Origin: Bacteroidales bacterium
Lineage (GTDB): Bacteria; Bacteroidota; Bacteroidia; Bacteroidales; UBA932
Reading direction: 5' to 3'
DNA length: 64,000 nucleotides
Assembly (NCBI GenBank): GCA_015060325.1
Contig: SUYQ01000002.1
Span: 62,001-126,000 of the forward strand
Within the stretch, counting starts at the first letter, position 1; every line of letters begins with the position of its first letter. The position numbers and the translations under genes are program-made. The notes beneath the pieces were generated by a model. The model searched no databases. It saw only the letters and a program-made list of their open reading frames with translations, and had not been told where the DNA came from. Shown one piece after another: positions 10,946 to 19,187 of this stretch.

Positions 10946-11914
10946 ATGGGTACTGAAACCACCATTACAATCATGATGATCCTCTTCTGCTGCCTTATCA
11001 TGGCGGCACTGGATGCGGCGGTGTGTGGTCTTTTGAATCTGTTTGCCGGCGTACAGTTCAAGAAGGCATTTCTCTGGGGGCTCATTTCACTTGCTGTTCC
11101 TATACTGTTCATCGCTTATGGGTCGCTGATAGGTCGGAACCTGTTTGAAGTCAAGAAAGTGGACATCACATTCGAAAACCTTCCTGCCGGATTTGACGGA
11201 TACCGTATAGTACAGATTTCCGATATTCATGCAAGCTCATTCGTAGAACGTGAAGACCAGCTTGCCAAGGCTGTCGGCATGATCAACTCTCTGGAACCGG
11301 ACCTCATTGTATTCACCGGAGACCTCATAACGCTGAGTCCGGACGAACTCAACACACTTACCGGTCCTCTGAGCGAACTCAAGGCCAAGGACGGAGTCAT
11401 GTCCGTTCTAGGCAACCACGACTACAGCATGTACTCGAACGCCAGTCCTCAGCAGAAGGAAGAGCACCTGAAGGCGCTCATCGCCAAGGAAAAGGAACTG
11501 GGATGGGATCTCCTGCTGAACGAGAACCGCATCATAAGGAGAGGATGCGACTCGATAGCTGTAATCGGAGTGGAAAACACCTCACCGTCAAGACATTTCC
11601 CTTCGAAAGGCAATCTTGCAAAGGCTTCCGAGGGGACAGACGGAACCTTCCGTATCCTGCTGAGTCATGACCCTATGCATTGGGACGCAGAGGTGGTAGG
11701 GAAAGACTACCCTCTCACCCTTTCCGGACACACCCACGCCATGCAGTTCTCAATCTTCGGGTGGAATCCCAGCAGTATCATATACCAGCAGAACCGGGGG
11801 CTCTATACAAAGGGAAAACAGCATCTCTATGTCAACATAGGACTTGGTGAAACCCTCTTCCCTGCCCGCATTGGAGCCAGACCCGAAATAACATTGATAA
11901 CCTTAAATAAATAA
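10946..11914 (+). CDS. Membrane-anchored metallophosphoesterase (calcineurin-like, YkuE/YaeI type)
   Basis: Motifs QISDIHASSF, VFTGDLI, GNHDYS, LSGHTHAMQF. Confidence 0.9.
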   Translation: MGTETTITIMMILFCCLIMAALDAAVCGLLNLFAGVQFKKAFLWGLISLAVPILFIAYGSLIGRNLFEVKKVDITFENLPAGFDGYRIVQISDIHASSFVEREDQLAKAVGMINSLEPDLIVFTGDLITLSPDELNTLTGPLSELKAKDGVMSVLGNHDYSMYSNASPQQKEEHLKALIAKEKELGWDLLLNENRIIRRGCDSIAVIGVENTSPSRHFPSKGNLAKASEGTDGTFRILLSHDPMHWDAEVVGKDYPLTLSGHTHAMQFSIFGWNPSSIIYQQNRGLYTKGKQHLYVNIGLGETLFPARIGARPEITLITLNK

Positions 11915-11917
11915 TAT

Positions 11918-12535
11918 ATGAAGATCTTCCACCTTATTCTTGCGGGCATCTGCTTGTCAACTCCCGTAGCAAACGCTCAAGAGCCACAGCAGCCGGTCGA
12001 AAACGGCACCATCGAGACGATCATGGCACGCCGCAGCATCAGAAAGTATAAGAACATTCCTGTGAGCAGAGATACTCTTGACATCATCATGGAATGCGGG
12101 ATCAATGCTCCTAACGGACAGAACAGGCAGTCATGGGAAGTACGCATAGTCGATGATCCGGATGTTATGGAAGAAATAAAGGAAATGATGGCCAAAGGGA
12201 ATCCGGACATGAATCCTGAGGCAGTCAAAGGATGCTTCAGAGATGCTCCGGTAATGGTTTTCCTGGCCCGTGACCCATCATATCCGTTCTCGGCTTATGA
12301 CGTAGGACTGCTGTCCCAGAACATCATGCTTTCAGCATGGTCCATGGGAGTAGGATCCATCTGCCTGGGCATGCCGGTCCGCTTCATCATGAACAATGAG
12401 GCATGCACACCTGTACTTGACAGGCTTGGATTCAGCAAAGGGTACGAATTCTGCTTATGCATCGGATTGGGCTACGCCGACGAAGATCCGAAGGCAAAGC
12501 CACGCGATAAAGGAAAAGTTAAATATATTGATTAA
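11918..12535 (+). CDS. Exported nitroreductase-family protein
   Basis: Signal peptide followed by TIMARRSIRKYKNIPVSRDTLDIIMECGINAPNGQNRQSWEVRIV. Confidence 0.9.
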   Translation: MKIFHLILAGICLSTPVANAQEPQQPVENGTIETIMARRSIRKYKNIPVSRDTLDIIMECGINAPNGQNRQSWEVRIVDDPDVMEEIKEMMAKGNPDMNPEAVKGCFRDAPVMVFLARDPSYPFSAYDVGLLSQNIMLSAWSMGVGSICLGMPVRFIMNNEACTPVLDRLGFSKGYEFCLCIGLGYADEDPKAKPRDKGKVKYID

Positions 12536-12539
12536 AGCT

Positions 12540-13343
12540 ATGGATTATCTTTTGATTCTTTTAGCCGTTTCAATGGTCGTATCGGGACTGGGATGGATCT
12601 ACTTCATCTATTTCTTCAGTCTGGGATACGGATTCGGCATCTCGGCACTAGCCGTCACTCTGGCAGTACTTTTCAAGGACGTGCTTACCGCTCCTACCAT
12701 CATGCTGTGCATCGTGATGTTCATCTTCGGATGCAGATTGGGACTATACCTTCTGACCCGAGAGAAACGCTCGCCCGCATACAAGAAGATCCTTTACGGT
12801 CCTGATGCGGCAAAGAAGAAACCTCTTTTCGTAGTGATTACAGTCTGGATCTTCTGTGCACTTCTTTATGTAGGTCAGGTGAGTCCTGTTGCATTCTTCC
12901 TTGCAAACAAGGCTGCCGGAGCACCGGTAAATGAAGCATGGGCATGGGCCGGTGCAGGACTTATGGCCGTAGGAGTACTTCTTGAAAGCGTAGCTGATGC
13001 ACAGAAGAAAGCCGCCAAGAAGATCAATCCTAAAAGGTTTGTGGATACCGGAGTATACAGACTTGTCCGCTGTCCTAACTACCTTGGCGAGCTCATCATC
13101 TGGACCGGAGCCTTCATCGTATGCATCGGGGCGCACTGCAACGTATGGCAGTGGATCATTGCATCGATCGGCTATATAGGCATCGTATACGTGATGTTCA
13201 GCGGAGCACGCAGGCTTGAAATCAGACAGGCCTCCGCATACGGAAAGGATCCCGAATTCCAGAGATATATCAACAAGACCCCTATTCTGCTGCCATTCGT
13301 TCCGATCTACAGCGTCGAAAGACACAAATGGCTTCAGGCATAA
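12540..13343 (+). CDS. DUF1295 / steroid 5-alpha-reductase-like membrane protein
   Basis: Start chosen at MDYLLILLAV; GVYRLVRCPNYLGELIIWTGAF and C-terminal YINKTPILLPFVP. Confidence 0.8.
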   Translation: MDYLLILLAVSMVVSGLGWIYFIYFFSLGYGFGISALAVTLAVLFKDVLTAPTIMLCIVMFIFGCRLGLYLLTREKRSPAYKKILYGPDAAKKKPLFVVITVWIFCALLYVGQVSPVAFFLANKAAGAPVNEAWAWAGAGLMAVGVLLESVADAQKKAAKKINPKRFVDTGVYRLVRCPNYLGELIIWTGAFIVCIGAHCNVWQWIIASIGYIGIVYVMFSGARRLEIRQASAYGKDPEFQRYINKTPILLPFVPIYSVERHKWLQA

Positions 13344-13347
13344 CCTG

Positions 13348-13830
13348 TTACAGAAGAGAAAGCAGCATCACTACTACCGGTACCGGACCATCAAAAGTCA
13401 GAATGATATCGGAGTAGTTGGTGTACTTTCCTTTGTACAGATGCTTGCCGTCATAGGTGAACAGTATATCGGAATAATTGGTATACCTGCCGTTATAGAT
13501 ATGCTTGCCGTCCCAGGTAAAGATGATGTCTGAATAGTTGGTATACCTGCCGTCATAGAGATGTTTTCCATCCCAGGTGTAGAGAATATCCGAATAATTG
13601 GTATACTTGCCCTGATACAGATGCTTGCCGTCCCAGGTATATAGGATATCGGAATAGTTCGAGTATCTGCCTATATAGAAATGCTCCCCGTCCCAGGTGT
13701 ACAGGATGTCTGAATAATTGGTATATTTGCCTCTGTAGATATGGACATCCCTGGAATTTTCTGATGCAGAAATATTTCCAGCCACCGAAAGGAACAGGAA
13801 TACTGATGTTAACAAAGCCTTAAGATTCAT
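13348..13830 (-). CDS. Small secreted protein built of six ~20-aa NYSDILYTWDGKHLYxG repeats
   Basis: Signal peptide, six consecutive repeats, hydrophobic C-terminus; DNA-level 60-bp periodicity. Confidence 0.85.
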   Translation of the reverse strand: MNLKALLTSVFLFLSVAGNISASENSRDVHIYRGKYTNYSDILYTWDGEHFYIGRYSNYSDILYTWDGKHLYQGKYTNYSDILYTWDGKHLYDGRYTNYSDIIFTWDGKHIYNGRYTNYSDILFTYDGKHLYKGKYTNYSDIILTFDGPVPVVVMLLSLL

Positions 13831-13834
13831 GGTG

Positions 13835-13868
13835 ATTCCTTAATTTTGTCATGACAAAATTAAGGAAT
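13835..13868. promoter_or_regulatory. 34-bp perfect palindrome in a divergent intergenic region, containing opposed TAATTTTG -7 elements
   Basis: attccttaattttgtcatgacaaaattaaggaat is identical to its reverse complement; on the minus strand a TTTG lies 20 nt upstream of TAATTTTG. Confidence 0.75.
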
Positions 13869-13892
13869 TATCCGTACGAAAGCAAAGCAGCC

Positions 13893-15185
13893 ATGTTGAA
13901 AAGACTATTTGGATTCGAGCCCGTCAAATCCACAGTAAGAACCGAAATATTTGCAGGACTGACATCCTTCCTTACGATGTCATACATACTTGCTGTCAAT
14001 CCAGGCATTTTCGAAAATATTGACGGAATGCCGACGGGAGCGGTATTCACAGCTACAGCTATTGTAGCTATAATAGGCACGCTGCTCGTTGCATTTATAG
14101 CAAAGATGCCGTTCGGAATCGCTCCTGGAATGGGACCTAATGCATTCTTCGTATTCACCATATGCATAGGTATGGGTTATCCATGGCAATTTGCATTGAC
14201 GGCCGTATTCATAGAGGGGCTGATTCTCCTGCTGCTTACGCTTACAAACCTGCGGGAAGCCCTGATCAAAGCCATACCATCTGTCATAAAGCAGTCACTC
14301 GGCATCGGCATAGGACTGTTCATCGCATTTGTCGGCATGCAGAGTGCGGGACTTGTAGTCAATGACGATTCCACTCTGGTCAGACTCGGAACCTTGACCG
14401 AAGGAAGCGGCCTGCTCACCCTCATAGGTCTGGCTATCACTGCCGTGATGGTGATAAAGAACGTCAAGGGAGGAATGCTCATCGGAATACTCCTGACAAC
14501 GCTCATAGGTCTGCCTATGGGACTTACTCATTTCAGTGGGGTGATTTCGGTTCCAGAGTCCGTAACTCCTATATTCGGACAGTTCCAATGGGACAAGGTG
14601 CTGACTATGGACATGCTGGTGGTAGTGCTGTCATTCCTTTTTATCGACCTTTTCAGTCTTACAGGATCTGCATTAGGAGTATGCATGAAAGGAGGTTATG
14701 CAGACAAGGACGGCAATGTGAAAGGCATCAGGAATCTGTTTCTTGCAGACTCGATAGGTACAATCTCATCCGGACTTTTCGGAACCTCTGCGGCATGCAC
14801 ATTCATTGAAAGTTCATCAGGAGTAGCCCAGGGAGGACGTTCGGGACTGACAGCATTCACAATCGCCGTCTGCTTTGCGGCCGCCTTGTTCTTCTCCCCT
14901 CTTTTCCTGGCAATCCCATCAGCAGCCACAGCTCCGGTACTGATAATCGTCGGACTGATGATGTTCAGTTCGGTCAAGAGCCTGCCTCTTGATGACATGT
15001 CAGAAGCGATTCCAGGATTCATAACGATTCTGGCAATGCCGATGACGTACTCCATAGCCGACGGCATCCTTCTGGGAGTCATCAGCTATGTGGTGATCAA
15101 CATGCTGTGCGGAAATTTCAAAAAAATGAATCCGGGAATGTATATCCTCGCTGCACTGTTCATCCTGAAATACATTTTTGTATGA
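13893..15185 (+). CDS. NCS2-family purine permease (AzgA/PbuG type)
   Basis: MLKRLFGFEPVKSTVRTEIFAGLTSFLTMSYILAVNP, GMGPNAFFVFTI, FTSLTGSALGV-like core. The listed ORF starts at 13851, at the palindrome centre; 13893 is the likelier start. Confidence 0.9.
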   Translation: MLKRLFGFEPVKSTVRTEIFAGLTSFLTMSYILAVNPGIFENIDGMPTGAVFTATAIVAIIGTLLVAFIAKMPFGIAPGMGPNAFFVFTICIGMGYPWQFALTAVFIEGLILLLLTLTNLREALIKAIPSVIKQSLGIGIGLFIAFVGMQSAGLVVNDDSTLVRLGTLTEGSGLLTLIGLAITAVMVIKNVKGGMLIGILLTTLIGLPMGLTHFSGVISVPESVTPIFGQFQWDKVLTMDMLVVVLSFLFIDLFSLTGSALGVCMKGGYADKDGNVKGIRNLFLADSIGTISSGLFGTSAACTFIESSSGVAQGGRSGLTAFTIAVCFAAALFFSPLFLAIPSAATAPVLIIVGLMMFSSVKSLPLDDMSEAIPGFITILAMPMTYSIADGILLGVISYVVINMLCGNFKKMNPGMYILAALFILKYIFV

Positions 15186-15201
15186 CAGGATCTGTCTTTG
15201 T

Positions 15202-17064
15202 CTAGAACGGGAATAAGAGCGGAAGCACAAACACCATCACCACACCCATTATCACCTGAAGCGGAAGTCCTACCTTTATGTAATCCATGAAGGTATACTG
15301 ACCCGCATTCATTACCAAGGCATTAGGCGGAGTGGAGAAAGGAGACGCGAAACACATGCTGGCAGCGACGGTCACCGCAAACATGAACGGAACCGGACTC
15401 ACGCCTATTCCCACAGCGCATTGGAGAGCAATAGGAGCCATGAGCATCGCTGTCACGGTGTTGCTTATGAATATCGTCATCACTGAAGTCGCTGCGTAGA
15501 CTATTCCCAGCAATAGCAGAGGAGATGTAACTCCCAGTCCGTTTACAAGTCCGTCTGTCAGCAGGTCCGATACACCTGTCTTCTCCAACGCCGTAGACAT
15601 CGGCATCATCGCAGCAAAGAGGACGATAGTCTGCCAGTTGATTGTCTGATATGCTGCTTCCATGCTCCTGACACATCCGGTAACCACCATAAGTACAGCT
15701 GCGACAAGAACGGCAGTTACAGGCTCTACAGGAATGCTGTCAACAACCATGGCTGCAATCATACCGCTCATTATCAAGGCTGCCACAGGCGCCTTATAAT
15801 CAAGAGTAACCTTCGATGCCTCCTGGAGCGGCTCACCCAAGACCACCCAACTGTCGGATTCATTCTTGAGACGGGCTATATCCTTCCAGGCCCCCTGGAC
15901 AAGCAGCACATCTCCTTCGTGAATCTTCTGCACTGCCAAATCTTGAAGAATGTATTGCTTGTGACGTCGGATACCCAGTATATTGACACCGAACTTGCTT
16001 CTGAAGCCCACCTCAGCTATGGTATGATTGATCATAGAGCTGGATTGCATTATCAGAATCTCAGCAACACCGATATCGAAGAAATCCAACGAGGCATTGG
16101 GTGCACCGTTATCCATCTCATCAGTCTTCCTGTCCAGAAGACGGAGAGAATAATCCTTCACAAATTTCTGGATACCTTCCGCATCTCCTGAAAGATAAAG
16201 CACATCATCTTCCTTCAAGACCTGATCCGGCGATGCCAGCTGCTGATTGACAGTACGGACGAACCGGTTCTGTCCGGCACTGCGTCTGAGTTCCAGAACG
16301 TTGATGCCGTAATGCTTATATATGTCAAGATCTGCAACCGTCTTTCCTATAGCCCTCGATTTCTCATTCTTTACCTGTACACGGAACAGATTTTCAGTGA
16401 TTCCATACTCATTTACAAGCTCCTTCAGGGATTTCCTGTTGGCCTTCTTGTCCTTGGACCTCTCCTTTGGCGTCAGGAACATCTTTGTCAGAGGAAGCAG
16501 AACCACGATTCCGACAGCCAGGGTTATCAGACCTACCGGCATGAATTCAAAGAATCCGAGGCGATCATAGCCGTTGGTTGCCAAGGTATCACTCACAATG
16601 AGGTTCGGAGGTGTACCGATGAGGGTCATCATACCTCCCATGCTGCTGGCGAATGCCAGCGGCATGAGCAGACGACGGGACGAAGTACCGGCAGCAGCTG
16701 CCATGCTGACCACGATAGGGAGCATGAGAGCTACCGTACCCGTGTTGCTGACGAACATTCCTATGGCAGCTGTCACTATCATTACAAGCAGGAAAAGCCT
16801 GATAGGGCTGTTTCCTGCAAGAATCATTACCTTGCTGCCTATCATCTTGGCCAGACCCGTCTGGAAGATACCTCCCCCGACAATGAACAGGCCGACCATC
16901 ATGATTACAGTCGTATTGGAAAAACCGGCCAATCCTTCTGCTGGAGTAAGGACATTACTGAGCAGCAGGGCCAGAAGTGCACATATTGCCACCAGATCGG
17001 ACCTTACCTTTCCGCTGACGAAAAGTATAGCCGAAACCAGAAGTATTATTAATGTCGTTATCAT
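15202..17064 (-). CDS. SLC13-family permease with two TrkA-C-like domains
   Basis: N-terminal and C-terminal permease blocks (SNTGTVALMLPIV, FISNTVTAMLMAPIA) flanking RCK_C-like segments. Confidence 0.9.
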   Translation of the reverse strand: MITTLIILLVSAILFVSGKVRSDLVAICALLALLLSNVLTPAEGLAGFSNTTVIMMVGLFIVGGGIFQTGLAKMIGSKVMILAGNSPIRLFLLVMIVTAAIGMFVSNTGTVALMLPIVVSMAAAAGTSSRRLLMPLAFASSMGGMMTLIGTPPNLIVSDTLATNGYDRLGFFEFMPVGLITLAVGIVVLLPLTKMFLTPKERSKDKKANRKSLKELVNEYGITENLFRVQVKNEKSRAIGKTVADLDIYKHYGINVLELRRSAGQNRFVRTVNQQLASPDQVLKEDDVLYLSGDAEGIQKFVKDYSLRLLDRKTDEMDNGAPNASLDFFDIGVAEILIMQSSSMINHTIAEVGFRSKFGVNILGIRRHKQYILQDLAVQKIHEGDVLLVQGAWKDIARLKNESDSWVVLGEPLQEASKVTLDYKAPVAALIMSGMIAAMVVDSIPVEPVTAVLVAAVLMVVTGCVRSMEAAYQTINWQTIVLFAAMMPMSTALEKTGVSDLLTDGLVNGLGVTSPLLLLGIVYAATSVMTIFISNTVTAMLMAPIALQCAVGIGVSPVPFMFAVTVAASMCFASPFSTPPNALVMNAGQYTFMDYIKVGLPLQVIMGVVMVFVLPLLFPF

Positions 17065-17091
17065 ATGTCTTTGTTATTTCTTTATTTTAAA

Positions 17092-17160
17092 GATCCTTCG
17101 CTTCGCTCAGGATGACAGGGAGAGAAGCTCAGGATGACAGGTGGGTGAAGTTCAGGATGG
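17092..17160 (-). repeat. Palindromic repeat type B (TGTCATCCTGAGCGAAGCGAAGGATCTTT) plus two decayed partial copies
   Basis: aaagatccttcgcttcgctcaggatgacag then ctcaggatgacag and ttcaggatgg. Confidence 0.75.
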
Positions 17161-17195
17161 AGGGGCGCAAAGGTAATCAATAATATGGCACTACC

Positions 17196-17663
17196 CTACG
17201 CCTTTACAGGGACAGATTGTGTATTTTTGACTTCACCGATGACAAAAATGCTGTGCAGGGAGCCTATGCAGTCCAGGTCGCCGAGGGTGCCCAGGACGAA
17301 ATTCTGATAGTCCTGCATGCTGCGGGCATATATCTTCAGCTGATAGTCATAGTCTCCGGAAGTATTGAAGCATTCCACCACCTCATCAATCTCAGCAATG
17401 ACCGATGTGAACTGACGGCTGAATTCCTTGCTGTGGTGTTTCAGCCGTACATTGCAGAGGACCATGATTCCGTTTCCTGCCTTGATCGGGTCCACTACCG
17501 CTACATATTTCTTGATATAGCCTTCCCTCTCCAGCCTCTTCTGGCGCTCGAAAACCGGTGATGGAGAAAGGTTTACCTTTGCCGCCAGCTCCTTGGTGGT
17601 CAGCTTTGCATCCTTCTGCAGCTCCCGCAGAATCAGGATATCGGTTTTGTCCAATGTTTCCAT
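17196..17663 (-). CDS. Lrp/AsnC-family transcriptional regulator
   Basis: LDKTDILILRELQKDAKLTTKELAAKVNLSPSPVFERQKRLEREGYI. Confidence 0.95.
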   Translation of the reverse strand: METLDKTDILILRELQKDAKLTTKELAAKVNLSPSPVFERQKRLEREGYIKKYVAVVDPIKAGNGIMVLCNVRLKHHSKEFSRQFTSVIAEIDEVVECFNTSGDYDYQLKIYARSMQDYQNFVLGTLGDLDCIGSLHSIFVIGEVKNTQSVPVKA

Positions 17664-17748
17664 ACGTTTTACTTATGAGATCCTCCACACTGTCATTTCT
17701 TTCGCATTCGCTTCAGCGACTTCGTCGATTACGAGCGAGACGCAGCAC

Positions 17749-17835
17749 TGTCATTTCGAGCGAGACGCAGCACTGTCATTTCGAGCGAGACGCAGCACTG
17801 TCATTTCGAGCGAGGACGAAGTCCGAGTCGAGAAA
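17749..17835 (+). repeat. 25-bp tandem truncated palindromic repeats ending in one full-length copy
   Basis: tgtcatttcgagcgagacgcagcac starts at 17749, 17774, 17799; the last unit continues to ..gagtcgagaaatct. Confidence 0.85.
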
Positions 17836-18039
17836 TCTACAATACCACAATTTTACAGAATAATATTCTATAATTCCACATATTTCCAACAAATTTAGAA
17901 TAATTTTCCGAATTTCACAGAAAGGTTGCATATATCACACCATTGTACCATCTTTGCAGTCCCATAAAAGGGGAAAATAATGTATCTTTGCACGTTTTTG
18001 TGCCAGCCGATAAGCGGCTGAAACAGAACGCATACAACT

Positions 18040-19062
18040 ATGATAAGAAAGGAATATATACATAACGATATCTTTGAATTCGAGGCCGGTGGAAGCGTGA
18101 ACGGACTCAAGGTGGTCTACCACTGCTCCGAGCGCGAGTGGCAGAAGGATGACGAGCGCAAGGTCATATGGATATGCCATGCGCTTACAGCCAATTCAGA
18201 CGCCGAGGACTGGTGGCCGGAGCTCGTAGGACCGGGAAAGCTTTTTGACACGGAAAAGTATTTCGTTGTGTGCGCCAACATGCTCGGGTCGGCATATGGC
18301 TCGTCAGGCCCTTCAAGTATATGTCCCGAGACAGGAAAGCCATATTACTTCAGTTTTCCTCATGTGACCGTACGCGACATTGTGCGCGCAAACGACCTTG
18401 TACGCAGGCACCTGGGCATTGAACATATCGACTTCATGGTCGGAGGTTCTATCGGAGGATTCCAGTCTGTGGAATGGTCCATCATGGAACCGGATGTGAT
18501 CAGAAAGGCTGTCTACATCGCATGTGGAGCGAGAGTAACCCCTTGGCTTACAGCTTTCAACGAATCCATGAGGATGGCGCTTGAGGCAGACCCTACATTC
18601 CGCGAATGCGCTTCGCTCAAGGGCGGTGAGGCGGGACTCAGATGTGCACGAAGCATTGCACTGATTTCATACAGAAGCTACGAGGGCTACAATGCCACCC
18701 AGTGGGAGAAGGACGAAGACTGCCTGTTTGCCGACAGGGCCGGATCATATCAGAGATATCAGGGAAAGAAGCTGTCTGACCGCTTTGATGCATATTCATA
18801 TTACTACCTGTGCGGATCGGTGGACAGCAACAACGTAGGAAGAGGACGAGGCGGAGTCGAAAAGGCACTTGGAAGCATCAGGACCGAATGCACCGTGATA
18901 GGTATCGACAGCGACAGGCTGTTCCCTGTCGAGGAGCAGAAGCTCATAGCTTCATGCATCCCGGGAGCGGTCTACCACGAAATCACCTCGAAGTTCGGCC
19001 ACGACGGCTTCCTTTTGGAAAACGACCAGCTTACAGAAATAATAAAACCTTTATTACCATAA
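18040..19062 (+). CDS. metX: Homoserine O-acetyltransferase
   Basis: alpha/beta-hydrolase with ICHALTANSDAEDWWPELVGPGK, GSSGPSS, GGSIGGFQSVEWSI, FGHDGFLLE. Confidence 0.9.
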   Translation: MIRKEYIHNDIFEFEAGGSVNGLKVVYHCSEREWQKDDERKVIWICHALTANSDAEDWWPELVGPGKLFDTEKYFVVCANMLGSAYGSSGPSSICPETGKPYYFSFPHVTVRDIVRANDLVRRHLGIEHIDFMVGGSIGGFQSVEWSIMEPDVIRKAVYIACGARVTPWLTAFNESMRMALEADPTFRECASLKGGEAGLRCARSIALISYRSYEGYNATQWEKDEDCLFADRAGSYQRYQGKKLSDRFDAYSYYYLCGSVDSNNVGRGRGGVEKALGSIRTECTVIGIDSDRLFPVEEQKLIASCIPGAVYHEITSKFGHDGFLLENDQLTEIIKPLLP

Positions 19063-19065
19063 AAC

Positions 19066-19175
19066 TGGACACGTAACCCCTTACTACACAGCCAACCACC
19101 CACCAACACGGTGGGGCATTCTTACCCACCGTGTTGATAGTCAAAGCGATGATTTACAGATGGTTACATGTCCAT
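19066..19175. repeat. Nested hairpin element, copy 1 of 3
   Basis: Inner stem caacacggtggg (19104-19115)/cccaccgtgttg (19125-19136); outer arms ggacacgtaa / ttacatgtcc. Confidence 0.8.
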
Positions 19176-19187
19176 AAAACGATAATT

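Noticed and set aside
16312-17052. 246-aa plus-strand ORF antisense to the SLC13 permease
   Set aside because: Low-complexity His/Tyr/Gln-rich shadow translation of a well-supported permease gene; the same applies to other long antisense ORFs (e.g. 26249..26962, 35112..36005, 54365..55198).
18001-18039. SAM riboswitch upstream of metX
   Set aside because: Only a 5-bp hairpin (agccg-ataag-cggct) is visible and the known SAM-II pseudoknot pattern does not fit; would need a covariance-model search.
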